A DNA stretch of 64,000 nt from Donghicola mangrovi. GTDB taxonomy: Bacteria; Pseudomonadota; Alphaproteobacteria; Rhodobacterales; Rhodobacteraceae. This document shows, in pieces, positions 33,085 to 43,053 of the stretch. The stretch is taken from the NCBI RefSeq assembly GCF_013377535.1, contig NZ_JABCJE010000009.1, positions 1-64,000 of the forward strand. Direction: 5' to 3'. The position numbers and the translations under genes were made by a program. Numbering within the stretch: position 1 is the first letter of the stretch; each line of letters starts with the position of its first letter. A model generated the notes under the pieces. The model saw only the letters and a list, made by a program, of their open reading frames with translations, was not told where the DNA came from and did not search any database.

Positions 33085-35070
33085 ATGAGTTTGCCCCCCA
33101 ATTTTATCGATGAACTGCGCACCCGTGTGAGCCTGTCCCAAGTGGTCGGGCGCAAGGTCGTGTGGTCGAAAAAGTCCAACCGCGCCAAGGGGGACTGGTG
33201 GGCGTCTTGCCCCTTTCATCAGGAGAAATCCGCGTCTTTTCATGTGGATGACCGCAAGGGGTTTTATTACTGCTTTGGCTGCCATGCCAAAGGGGACGCG
33301 CTGACCTTTGTGCAGGAAACCGAGAATGTCGGTTTCATGGAAGCGGTCGAGATTCTGGCCCGCGAGGCCGGGATGCCGATGCCCGCCCGTGATCCTCAGG
33401 CCGCGAAAAAGGCCGACCGGCGCAGCGTGCTGGTCGAGGTCATGGAAGAGGCCGTCCGGTTCTACCGGATGCAGCTGAAGACCGGTGCGGCGTCCGAGGC
33501 GCGGGCCTATCTGGATCGGCGGGGCCTTGGCATGAAGGGGCAGGACCGGTTCGAGATCGGTTTTGCGCCCGATAGCTGGGATGCGCTGTATAATCACCTC
33601 AAGGGCAAGGGGATCGCGGATGATCTGATGATCGCCACCGGCCTTTGTGCCCAGTCCGATCGGGGCAAGGGGCCCTATGACCGGTTCCGTGGGCGCATCA
33701 TGTTCCCGATCCGTGACGCCCGTGGGCGCTGCATTTCCTTTGGCGGGCGGGCGATGGACCCGAACGCACAGGCCAAATACCTGAACGGCCCCGAGACCGA
33801 GCTGTTCGATAAGGGCAACAGCCTCTATAACCACGGCCCCGCCCGTGAAGCGGTTGGCAAGGGCCAGACCCTGATCGTGGCCGAGGGGTATATGGACGTG
33901 ATCGCGCTGGCGCTGGCGGGGTTCGAGGGGGCGGTCGCCCCGCTGGGGACCGCCATCACGCCCGAGCAGCTGCAACTGATGTGGCGCATCAGTCCCGAGC
34001 CGGTGATCGCCCTTGATGGGGACAAGGCCGGTGTGCGCGCCGCCTACCGCTTGGTGGACGTGGCGCTGCCGCTCTTGGAGGCCGAGAAAGCCCTGCGCTT
34101 CTGTCTGCTGCCAGAGGGGCAGGACCCCGACGACCTGATCAAGGCCAAGGGCCCCTCTGCCATGGCCGAGGTGCTGGACGGCGCCATGCCCCTGATCGAC
34201 ATCCTCTGGCGTCGCGCCACCGAGGACCAGAATTTCGACAGCCCCGAGCGGAAGGCCGCGCTGGACAAGCGCCTGCGCGAAGAGATCAAGCAGATCCGCA
34301 GCCCCGACCTGCGCACCCATTACGGCCACGCGATCAAGGACCTGCGCGCGACCCTGTTCGGCACGCGCCCCGATGCGCCCCGCAGCGACGCCCCCCGCGA
34401 CTGGCAGCCGCGCCAGAACAATTGGCAGCCCCGTCAGGGCGGGCGCAAACCGTGGGGGAATGCGCCCGCGAAACCGTTGGGCACCACCATCACCTCGCCC
34501 CTCGTGCAGGACGAAAACTTCGAGATCAGCTTCCGAGAGGCCGTCATTCTGGCGACCATCATCTCGACCCCGCTGGTGCTGGAAGAGGCGATGGACCTGC
34601 TCGAAGCCATGGTCTGCCAGTCCGAGGATCACCGCATCCTGCGCGACACCCTTCTGATGATGAACGGGCGCTCGAATGCCTTCCGGCTGGAACTTGAGGC
34701 CATGGTTGGGCCCGAGCTCCTTGAAAACCTGCTGGGGCGGAGCCATATCACGATATGCCCCTCAGTGCGGCGTGCGGGTGATCTGGAGACGGCGACGTTG
34801 ACCCTCAAGGAAGAGACAGCGAAGCTCAAAGCTGCCCATGGCCGTCTGGCCGAGATCGCAGAGGCAACCGAAGAACTGTCCGGCAGCGCCGACGAAGCGG
34901 TGACCTTCCGCCTTCATCAGGCCGCTCTGGCATTCGACCGTGCCAGCCGTGCGCAGCAAGAGGACACAACCGAATACGAGAAGGCCGACAACGGCTTGCG
35001 CGTGGACCGAAAAGAGCGGGAAGCCCTTGATGGGCTGCTTGCAAGCCTACGGAACACGTCCAAACATTGA
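33085..35070 (+). CDS. dnaG: DNA primase
   Basis: This 661-residue protein makes RNA primers for replication. The N-terminal zinc finger uses Cys42, His45, Cys63 and Cys66. The TOPRIM catalytic core contains LIVAEGYMDVIAL and VIALDGDKAGVRAAYR. The C-terminal helicase-binding domain is divergent, and a Gln/Arg/Pro-rich linker (residues 432-455) separates the two. ATG 33085 begins the family start MSLPPNFIDELRTRVSLSQVV. It stands 115 bp before rpoD, the common dnaG-rpoD arrangement. Confidence 0.96.
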   Translation: MSLPPNFIDELRTRVSLSQVVGRKVVWSKKSNRAKGDWWASCPFHQEKSASFHVDDRKGFYYCFGCHAKGDALTFVQETENVGFMEAVEILAREAGMPMPARDPQAAKKADRRSVLVEVMEEAVRFYRMQLKTGAASEARAYLDRRGLGMKGQDRFEIGFAPDSWDALYNHLKGKGIADDLMIATGLCAQSDRGKGPYDRFRGRIMFPIRDARGRCISFGGRAMDPNAQAKYLNGPETELFDKGNSLYNHGPAREAVGKGQTLIVAEGYMDVIALALAGFEGAVAPLGTAITPEQLQLMWRISPEPVIALDGDKAGVRAAYRLVDVALPLLEAEKALRFCLLPEGQDPDDLIKAKGPSAMAEVLDGAMPLIDILWRRATEDQNFDSPERKAALDKRLREEIKQIRSPDLRTHYGHAIKDLRATLFGTRPDAPRSDAPRDWQPRQNNWQPRQGGRKPWGNAPAKPLGTTITSPLVQDENFEISFREAVILATIISTPLVLEEAMDLLEAMVCQSEDHRILRDTLLMMNGRSNAFRLELEAMVGPELLENLLGRSHITICPSVRRAGDLETATLTLKEETAKLKAAHGRLAEIAEATEELSGSADEAVTFRLHQAALAFDRASRAQQEDTTEYEKADNGLRVDRKEREALDGLLASLRNTSKH

Positions 35071-35185
35071 ACGTTAAGGGGAAACGGGCGAAAAACCCTG
35101 ATCAAGAGGTGCGCGAATCAAAGCGAATCAGATATTGAGTCGTTTCGACCGCCGCGAATCACGCCCGCCAAGGAGCACAGACCAC

Positions 35186-37186
<2,001 letters not shown>

Positions 37187-37210
37187 GGTCGGGCACCAAA
37201 AAACGAATAC

Positions 37211-37240
37211 GCGGGGATCGGGAAACCGGTCCCCGTTTTT
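37211..37240 (+). terminator. Rho-independent terminator of rpoD
   Basis: Stem CGGGGATCGG-gaaa-CCGGTCCCCG with one wobble pair is followed by TTTTTCTTG, 25 bp after the stop. Confidence 0.9.
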
Positions 37241-37368
37241 CTTGTGTATAACCCTGTATAACTCGGGCTTTGATGCTGCACCTGCTCAGACGGGGTCCCC
37301 TGCCGCCGTTCCTTAGGGGGCGGGGGGAAACCCCCTCGCGATTGTGCAACTCATAACAGGGAACACAC

Positions 37369-37536
37369 ATGAACGTTTCGTCCACAAGTCTTGTGACCGC
37401 CGCTTACGCGGGGGCCTCCACAAGCCAAGGGGCGCAAGAAGCGCTAGAGCAGAAGACAGCGCCCTCTTCGACCGACTCCGTCCTGTTGTCGCCGAAGGCC
37501 AAGGAGCAACTGGCAGCCCAGAAGGCCGCCGGTTAA
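37369..37536 (+). CDS. Small protein family member 1 (55 residues), unknown
   Basis: This 55-residue protein begins MNVSSTSLVTAAYAG and ends with the conserved block TDSVLLSPKAKEQLAAQK. The middle is low-complexity (Ala, Gln, Ser, Thr). It has no signal peptide or Cys. I do not recognise the family, but two more genes nearby share both ends of the sequence, which shows it is a real gene. The ribosome site (AGGGAA) is modest. A GGGGG-aaa-CCCCC hairpin lies about 35 bp upstream and a terminator follows, so it is likely monocistronic. Confidence 0.7.
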   Translation: MNVSSTSLVTAAYAGASTSQGAQEALEQKTAPSSTDSVLLSPKAKEQLAAQKAAG

Positions 37537-37557
37537 CGTCACAATGCGCCACCAAAG

Positions 37558-37582
37558 AAGGGCACCCCATGGGGTGCCCTTT
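37558..37582 (+). terminator. Terminator between small genes 1 and 2
   Basis: Stem AAGGGCACC-ccatggg-GGTGCCCTT, in effect an eight-pair GC stem with a CATG loop, ends in TTTGCCGTT, 22 bp after gene 1. Confidence 0.75.
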
Positions 37583-37685
37583 GCCGTTCCAGCGCACAAA
37601 TTCCTTATCTTTTTCCGAAACGCTCCGTTGGGCTCGGGGAGGGGCCTTGCGCCCCCGACCCCCGCAACCCGAACAAGGAGCCGCA

Positions 37686-37856
37686 ATGAACGTCTCGTCT
37701 ACCGGCGGCGCGATGGCCGCCCAGATGGCCGCCGCCAGCAGCCAGCCCGCCCCCGCCCAAGAGGCCCCCGCCGCCAAGGCCCCGCCCGCCACCGACACGG
37801 TGTCCCTGTCACCGCAGGCACAGGCCAAATTGGCCGCCCACAAATCCTGCGGCTGA
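37686..37856 (+). CDS. Small protein family member 2 (56 residues), unknown
   Basis: The protein begins MNVSSTGGAMAAQMAA and ends with the shared block TDTVSLSPQAQAKLAAHKSCG. It agrees with member 1 at the first six residues and over most of the C-terminal 18, while the Ala/Pro-rich centre differs. AAGGAG is well placed before the ATG. The D-x-V-x-LSP-x-A pattern loosely resembles the start of FlgM-type anti-sigma domains, but the proteins are too short to include the sigma-binding part. The function is unknown. Confidence 0.72.
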   Translation: MNVSSTGGAMAAQMAAASSQPAPAQEAPAAKAPPATDTVSLSPQAQAKLAAHKSCG

Positions 37857-37905
37857 CCCCCAAGGCGGGTTAACGGGCCCCTCGGGCGCCCCTTCTGAGC
37901 CAATC

Positions 37906-37975
37906 ATCAGGCCTGATCTAAATCGGGCACCCCCCGTGCCGTATTCCTGATGGGGCGGGGGGCCGATCAGGCCTG
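37906..37975. repeat. Repeated palindrome upstream of small gene 3
   Basis: ATCAGGCCTGAT (37906-37917) is a perfect 12-bp palindrome, and its first ten bases recur at 37966-37975, 40 bp before the start codon. The spacing of 60 bp would place both on nearly the same face of the helix, so this may be a paired regulator site. Confidence 0.4.
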
Positions 37976-38014
37976 TCCGCGCCTCTGCCATCTCAAAATC
38001 AGGGAGGAGTTCGG

Positions 38015-38188
38015 ATGGAAGTCTCAGCCTCGGGGGGCCTTGCGGCCCTTCAGCAATCTGCTGGAAAGAAGCCTGACCAACCGATCGAGCCCGCGATGAA
38101 AACGCCAGCCGAGCGGACGGCGGACATGATCACACTGTCCCCCGCCGCCAAGGCCAAGCTGGTCGCGGACGCCAAGAGCGGCATCTGA
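38015..38188 (+). CDS. Small protein family member 3 (57 residues), unknown
   Basis: The protein begins MEVSASGGLAALQQSAG and ends ADMITLSPAAKAKLVADAKSGI. It keeps the M-x-V-S start and the LSP-x-A-x-x-x-L-x-A block of members 1 and 2 but is the most diverged. GGAGGAG lies 4-10 bp before the ATG, the strongest ribosome site of the three. The last 30 coding bases plus the stop recur 582 bp downstream behind the lipoprotein gene, as if part of a fourth copy or of this gene had been duplicated. Confidence 0.72.
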   Translation: MEVSASGGLAALQQSAGKKPDQPIEPAMKTPAERTADMITLSPAAKAKLVADAKSGI

Positions 38189-38192
38189 TCCC
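38156..38192 (+). repeat. 37-bp direct repeat, copy 1 (end of small gene 3)
   Basis: It encodes the tail KLVADAKSGI and stop of small gene 3. It matches 38738-38774 at 35 of 37 bases. Confidence 0.9.
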
Positions 38193-38322
38193 GCAGCCAC
38201 GGGACCCCGTGGATCGTAAGGCTGATCCCTGATCCGGGGTATCGGGTCGGGTAACTCACCGTTGACATCTTGTAATCTGAAATCGCAAATACGAGCGCAA
38301 TTTCAGTGTGTTGGAGAGTGTT

Positions 38323-38739
38323 ATGGTAAAGAATTTGGTTCTGGTCTCCGCATTGGGCCTGATGGGGTGTGCCCAAACGGAGAAACCCGAAGCGGCTGTT
38401 CCGGTCGACATTATGGCGGTTCGCGCATCGGCCGCAGCCAATGGGGCTTCAGCCATTGCGTGGTTGAACCAACGTGGCAAAGGGGTGATCCTGCAAACCG
38501 CCAGCGACGATGTCCGGTGGAACGCTTTCGGCACGGTCGCGGGCTCGACATTGCACGAGAACGTCCAGATCAAAAGCTATGAGGGTCTCAAGCTGTGCAC
38601 CACGCGTGCAAACAAATGGACTGGTGCGTGTTTCCAGGTGCTGCCGACTGGAAATGAATCGTATCCCTACAAGATCGTCGGGGAATACGGAAACGGTGCG
38701 AAGATCCGCGAAAAGGTACGGTTCAGTACCATCGACTAA
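38323..38739 (+). CDS. Small lipoprotein, unknown function, repeat-flanked
   Basis: This 138-residue precursor has a lipoprotein signal (MVKNLVLVSALGLMGC, lipobox LMGC). The mature part has one pair of Cys (LCTTRANKWTGACFQVL) that could form a disulfide and a beta-rich pattern. GGAG lies just upstream of the start. Base composition is visibly less GC-rich than the neighbours, and the gene lies exactly between the two copies of a 37-bp repeat, with its TAA stop overlapping the second copy. It looks like an acquired cargo gene. No family is recognised. Confidence 0.75.
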   Translation: MVKNLVLVSALGLMGCAQTEKPEAAVPVDIMAVRASAAANGASAIAWLNQRGKGVILQTASDDVRWNAFGTVAGSTLHENVQIKSYEGLKLCTTRANKWTGACFQVLPTGNESYPYKIVGEYGNGAKIREKVRFSTID

Positions 38740-38774
38740 GCTTGTCGCGGACGCCAAGAGCGGCGTCTGATCCC
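38738..38774 (+). repeat. 37-bp direct repeat, copy 2 (orphan gene tail)
   Basis: It is a near copy of 38156-38192 and still reads KLVADAKSGV-stop, but with no start of such a gene upstream. It is a remnant of a small-family gene end. Confidence 0.9.
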
Positions 38775-38920
38775 CTTTGCCAACGTCAGTACGCAAGCCA
38801 TACGCGAACCATACGGAAGCTGGCATAGGGATTTTCAGTGAAATCATGGGCTTGGGGCGTGACCGGCGCCGCGGGCCGCGGTAACGTCTGGCATCGGCAT
38901 TTTTCGTTCGGGGGCAGGCT

Positions 38921-39331
38921 ATGCACACCACGTTTACCATCTCGACCCGCGGGCAGGGGATCTATGAATTCACGCGGGACGTGGCCGATTGGGTGCGGGG
39001 CGACGGGCTGCTGACGCTGTTCATCCGCCACACCTCGGCCAGTCTCCTGATCCAGGAAAACGCGGACCCCGAAGTGAAAGTGGACCTGCTGAATTACTTT
39101 GCTCGGCTGGTGCCCCCGTCAACCGATCCGTCCATGTCCTATCTGACTCACACCTACGAGGGGCCCGATGATATGCCTGCCCATATCAAGGCTGCTATCC
39201 TTCCGATTTCATTGACGATTCCGGTAATTGGCGGGCGTCTTGCCCTGGGCACATGGCAGGGCATCTACCTGTTCGAGCACCGCGATCGCCCCCACCGCCG
39301 AGAGGTCGTGGCCAAGCTGATCCAAGGTTAA
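38921..39331 (+). CDS. YjbQ/UPF0047 family protein
   Basis: This 136-residue protein matches the whole UPF0047 (YjbQ) family: TLFIRHTSASLLIQENADPEV near residue 33, the HTYEGPDDMPAHIKAAI block, and GGRLALGTWQGIYLFEHR at the end, with conserved His and Glu. E. coli YjbQ has a weak thiamine-phosphate synthase activity, so the true role is open. ATG 38921 starts at the family start. It stands alone before nrdR. Confidence 0.93.
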   Translation: MHTTFTISTRGQGIYEFTRDVADWVRGDGLLTLFIRHTSASLLIQENADPEVKVDLLNYFARLVPPSTDPSMSYLTHTYEGPDDMPAHIKAAILPISLTIPVIGGRLALGTWQGIYLFEHRDRPHRREVVAKLIQG

Positions 39332-39356
39332 TTTCACTATCTAGGGGCATGAAGAA

Positions 39357-39379
39357 ACCTCTACCCAAATTGTAGAGGT
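39357..39379. promoter_or_regulatory. Inverted repeat upstream of nrdR
   Basis: ACCTCTAC-ccaaatt-GTAGAGGT is a perfect 8-bp dyad 26 bp after yjbQ and 73 bp before nrdR. No T tract follows, so an operator is as likely as a terminator. It does not match the NrdR box I know. Confidence 0.45.
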
Positions 39380-39451
39380 GGTCCTATAGTGCCTGTGGAT
39401 AACTGGGGCGGCGCCCCCAATTGCACCGGTCTCGAACAAAGGAAATTGCCC

Positions 39452-39916
39452 ATGCGCTGCCCGTTTTGTGGAAGTGTCGACACACAGGTCAAGGACTCCC
39501 GTCCCGCCGAGGATCACGTCGCGATCCGTCGTCGCCGCTTCTGCCCGTCGTGCAGCGGGCGGTTTACCACTTATGAACGCGTGCAACTGCGCGATCTGGT
39601 GGTGGTAAAAACCTCGGGCCGCCGCGAAGACTTTGACCGGGACAAGCTGGAACGCTCGATCCGCATCGCAGCCCAGAAGCGCCCGGTAGAGCCCGAACGT
39701 CTGGATCAGATGATTTCCGGCATCGTACGCAGGCTCGAAAGCCTTGGCGAAACCGACATCCCGTCCAAGATGATCGGCGAGATCGTGATGGAGGCTCTGG
39801 CCCGCATCGACACCGTCGCCTACGTGCGTTTTGCGAGCGTTTACAAGAACTTCCAAGCGGCTGACGACTTCGATAAATTCGTCAGCGAGCTGCGACCAGT
39901 TCAGCCCACCGAGTGA
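39452..39916 (+). CDS. nrdR: Transcriptional repressor NrdR
   Basis: This 154-residue regulator of ribonucleotide reductase genes has an N-terminal zinc ribbon with Cys3, Cys6, Cys31 and Cys34, then the ATP-cone domain ([34 protein letters not shown]). ATG 39452 has AAAGGAA upstream. The longer reading from 39389 adds residues foreign to the family. The stop overlaps the ribD GTG (GTGA), so the two genes are translationally coupled, as in many bacteria. Confidence 0.96.
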   Translation: MRCPFCGSVDTQVKDSRPAEDHVAIRRRRFCPSCSGRFTTYERVQLRDLVVVKTSGRREDFDRDKLERSIRIAAQKRPVEPERLDQMISGIVRRLESLGETDIPSKMIGEIVMEALARIDTVAYVRFASVYKNFQAADDFDKFVSELRPVQPTE

Positions 39917-41013
39917 CCCGCGACCTTTTAGACCAGCGCTTTATGGCGCTCGCCCTGTCTCTGGGGCGCCGCGGTATGGGCAACGCTTGGCCCAACCCTG
40001 CGGTCGGCTGCGTGCTGGTCCGCGGTGGCAATATCGTGGGCCGTGGCTGGACCCAGCCCGGCGGTCGCCCCCATGCCGAGGTCGTCGCGCTGGCCCAAGC
40101 CGGTGACGCCGCCGCAGGCGCAACCGCCTATGTCACGCTCGAACCCTGCGCCCATTTCGGCAAGACGCCCCCCTGCGCCGACGCCCTGATCAAGGCCCGC
40201 GTGGCCCGCGTTGTCATCGCGGCCACCGACACCGACCCCCGTGTTGCGGGGCAGGGCATCGCCCGTCTGCGCGCCGCCGGGATCGAGGTGCAGACCGGCC
40301 TCATGGAGGCCGAAGCCCTAGCCGATTTGTCGGGCTTTTTCATGCGCTTGGCCGATGGTCGCCCCCGCGTGACCCTGAAATTGGCCAGCAGTTTCGACGG
40401 CCGGATCGCCACCGCCTCGGGCGAGAGCAAGTGGATCACCGGCCCCGCCGCGCGCCATCACGTGCACGGCCTTCGGATGCGCAATGACGCGGTGATGGTC
40501 GGCGGCGGCACCGCCCGCGCCGATGACCCGCTGCTGACCGTCCGCGACATGGGTGTCAGCAGACAACCGACCCGCGTGATCGTGTCTCGCAAGCTGGATC
40601 TGCCCCGCGCAGGCCGCCTGTGGGACAGCATCCCCGATGTGCCCCTGATCCTGTGCCACGGCCCCAATCTGCCCGAGGACGTGACCGCGCCTTGGCTGAC
40701 CCAAGGGGCGACCCTGATCGAATGCGCCCTCGACGGCCGTCAGGTCGATGTGCGCAGCGTGCTTCAGGGCCTTGGCGCCGCTGGCCTGACCCGCGTGTTT
40801 TGCGAGGGCGGAGGCACCTTGGCCGCGTCTCTCTTGCTGTCCGATGTGGTGGATGAACTGGTCGGCTACACCGCCGGAATGGCGCTGGGGGCCGAAGGGC
40901 AACCGGCGATCGGCGCGATGGGACTGGGTGCCTTGGCCGAGGCGCCGCGCTTTCGCTTGGTGGAAACGCGGGCAATCGGGCCGGACGTTCTGCACCGCTG
41001 GCTGCGGGCCTGA
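39913..41013 (+). CDS. ribD: Bifunctional riboflavin biosynthesis protein RibD
   Basis: This 366-residue enzyme performs the deaminase and reductase steps after GTP cyclohydrolase II. The N-terminal deaminase has the zinc site His54-Ala-Glu56 with Cys79 and Cys88 ([11 protein letters not shown]). The C-terminal reductase has [46 protein letters not shown] and [13 protein letters not shown]. It starts with a GTG that overlaps the nrdR stop. Its normal downstream partner ribE is 4.7 kb away, behind capsule genes on the other strand. Confidence 0.95.
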   Translation: MTRDLLDQRFMALALSLGRRGMGNAWPNPAVGCVLVRGGNIVGRGWTQPGGRPHAEVVALAQAGDAAAGATAYVTLEPCAHFGKTPPCADALIKARVARVVIAATDTDPRVAGQGIARLRAAGIEVQTGLMEAEALADLSGFFMRLADGRPRVTLKLASSFDGRIATASGESKWITGPAARHHVHGLRMRNDAVMVGGGTARADDPLLTVRDMGVSRQPTRVIVSRKLDLPRAGRLWDSIPDVPLILCHGPNLPEDVTAPWLTQGATLIECALDGRQVDVRSVLQGLGAAGLTRVFCEGGGTLAASLLLSDVVDELVGYTAGMALGAEGQPAIGAMGLGALAEAPRFRLVETRAIGPDVLHRWLRA

Positions 41014-42975
41014 TCAGCGCCACAGATGCGCGTAATTCGCCAGTAATCCTTGGGCTTTGGCCAAGAGGCGCAGGTGCGCGCCACCTTTGGGCGCATGCCC
41101 TTCGGCCAGTCGCTGCACGGCGATTTCCACGGGGCAGGGGCGGCCAGATACCGGATCGAAATAGCGCGGATAGGCAATCAGGGTGCCGTGCACCAATTCC
41201 TCGATCGTCAGGCGGGCACGGCGGCGCGAGGGCACCGGCCCCAGATCGCGGGTCAGCCCCCAACCGGCGTAGAACGGCGCCCCCAGCACGGTGACAGGCA
41301 CGCCCCTGATCAGCGCCTCGAACCCGAGGGTCGAGGTCATGGTCCACACCTGATCGACCCGCCCCAGCAGGGCAACCGGATCGGCGCGGTCCAGGACCAT
41401 ATCGGCCAGCCCCGCCAGATCAGCGGGGGCAATGGCCCCTTGGCGCAGGCCAGCCTCGACATCCGGATGGGGTTTGTACAGGATCGTGGCCTCGGGATTT
41501 TCGGCCCTGACACGGCGCAGCAGCGCCAGATTGGTGCGCTCTTCGCCCGCGCCAAGGCGGATCGAGGCGTCATCCTCGACCTGACCGGGGACCAATATCA
41601 GCGGCCCCGACGGCAGCCCTGGCACCGCGCCGGAAAGGTTGTATTTGCTAAGCCCCAGATCGGTCAGCGACCGGATCAGCCGCGCCGCACGATCCCGCTG
41701 ATCGGCGCGCAACCCCGTGGAGTTGTTCAGAATAACCTCTAGGTCGCTTTTCTGTGTGGGGTCATAGTAAATCCCCCGACTGTCCGCGACCAAAGACAAG
41801 GGCGGCACCAGTTCCGCCCCCAGTCCACGCGATCGCAGGAACCCGTCCTCGACCCGCGTCAGCTGCCAGTCAGGATCGGTCTTGCCCGCCCAAGCCATCC
41901 ATTTGCGGCCTGTATCCTCGGACAGCTCAACGGCGCGGTCCACGTCATCGGCAAAACGCACGCCCTCTCCGTGGCCATAGAACCGCGCCAAAGTGCTGCG
42001 CTTCCACAGCCGCATCCCCGAGGCAACCCAGCCCGCACGGTCATCCCGCCACGCGCGGGTCTCGGCCTCTAGGGTGTCAATCACGCGCTCCAGCTCGCAC
42101 AGGCTGTCCGAGTAGGGGTCGTACCACGTGGGGTACAGCATCATCGCGGCGGCAAAAAGCTGCGCCGGCGTCAGGTTGCGCTGGCGGCGGGTCAGGGGCA
42201 TCCGGTCCTGAGTCAGGCCCCAACCCGCATAAAACGGCTGCCCGTACACATGGGGCCGATGCCCCGCCAAGATAGCCTCGAACCCCAGTTGCGAAGACAG
42301 GGTATAGACCGCCGTCGCGCCCTCTAGCAGGTGCCACGGGCTGAGTTCGGCATCGCATAGGGTGATGCGGTCGGTGGCGTCCTCGGGGCGGTAATGGCCC
42401 GCGCGGTGGCCTGCGGCGGTCTCGGGGTGGGTGCGGATCAGGATGCGCTGGCCGGGGTTTTCCTCGACCGCGTCCCACAGCATCTCCAGAAAGCGGTTGC
42501 GGTTGCCCTTGGACGCACTGACCGAGGCATCGCCCGCCACCTGATCCACCACCAGCACATAGCCGGCGGGCGGGGCGGGGACCTCGGGGTCGTAGGCGTT
42601 GTACTTGGACAGGTGCAGGGCGCGCATTCGGGCAATGCACACCCGCGCACGGTCCAGAAGGGCTGTGTCGTCCAGCGGATGGCGGGCCAGCAGCAACTCC
42701 AGCGAGGACGGCTGCGCAGGGTCGAAATGCAGGCCCCGTTCGTCGATCAACAGCCCCAGCGGCGGATCGCCAGCGCGGCCCGGCCGGATCGACCGCAGAA
42801 AGGCATCTTCGACCCAGATCTGGCGGGCACCCGTGCTGGCGGCCATCTTAGCGCCTCGTGCGGCGGTCTTGCCTGCACCCCAGACCAGCACCGCATCCGC
42901 GCCGGTGGGCCAGCCAATGTGCGGCCTATGCCCTGCCAAGGTCAGAATACGGCGGATGCGGGCATCGGCCATCAT
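41014..42975 (-). CDS. kpsC: Capsule polysaccharide linker glycosyltransferase KpsC
   Basis: This protein of about 653 residues has two homologous KpsC modules, each with the QPFYAGWG/APFYAGWG motif and a following tract (QRNLTPAQLFAAAMMLYP; RARLTIEELVHGTLIAYP). Such proteins build the beta-Kdo linker on which group 2 capsules are made. Other paired motifs are VEDAFLRS/VEDGFLRS, IRTHPE/YKPHPD and TLSSQLGFEA/TMTSTLGFEA. ATG 42975 is preferred to a TTG at 43047, which would start only 7 bp after the upstream gene's stop. Neither start has a clear ribosome site. Confidence 0.92.
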   Translation of the reverse strand: MMADARIRRILTLAGHRPHIGWPTGADAVLVWGAGKTAARGAKMAASTGARQIWVEDAFLRSIRPGRAGDPPLGLLIDERGLHFDPAQPSSLELLLARHPLDDTALLDRARVCIARMRALHLSKYNAYDPEVPAPPAGYVLVVDQVAGDASVSASKGNRNRFLEMLWDAVEENPGQRILIRTHPETAAGHRAGHYRPEDATDRITLCDAELSPWHLLEGATAVYTLSSQLGFEAILAGHRPHVYGQPFYAGWGLTQDRMPLTRRQRNLTPAQLFAAAMMLYPTWYDPYSDSLCELERVIDTLEAETRAWRDDRAGWVASGMRLWKRSTLARFYGHGEGVRFADDVDRAVELSEDTGRKWMAWAGKTDPDWQLTRVEDGFLRSRGLGAELVPPLSLVADSRGIYYDPTQKSDLEVILNNSTGLRADQRDRAARLIRSLTDLGLSKYNLSGAVPGLPSGPLILVPGQVEDDASIRLGAGEERTNLALLRRVRAENPEATILYKPHPDVEAGLRQGAIAPADLAGLADMVLDRADPVALLGRVDQVWTMTSTLGFEALIRGVPVTVLGAPFYAGWGLTRDLGPVPSRRRARLTIEELVHGTLIAYPRYFDPVSGRPCPVEIAVQRLAEGHAPKGGAHLRLLAKAQGLLANYAHLWR

Positions 42976-43053
42976 CGTCAGGCTAGAAGCAAAACACCGC
43001 CGGGGCCCTGGGCCGCCGGCGGTGGTATTTGTGCGTTCGACTGTCAAAGAGCC

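Noticed and set aside
31448-33085. 545-codon minus-strand reading frame over glutamate dehydrogenase
   Set aside because: It is antisense to a well-conserved enzyme and has no plausible start.
32917-34746. 609-codon minus-strand reading frame over dnaG
   Set aside because: It is antisense to primase, with no recognisable domain.
37369-38774. CRISPR or VNTR-like array in the repeat-bearing region after rpoD
   Set aside because: There are only two copies of the 37-bp repeat 582 bp apart, with coding content. Nothing resembles regular spacers.
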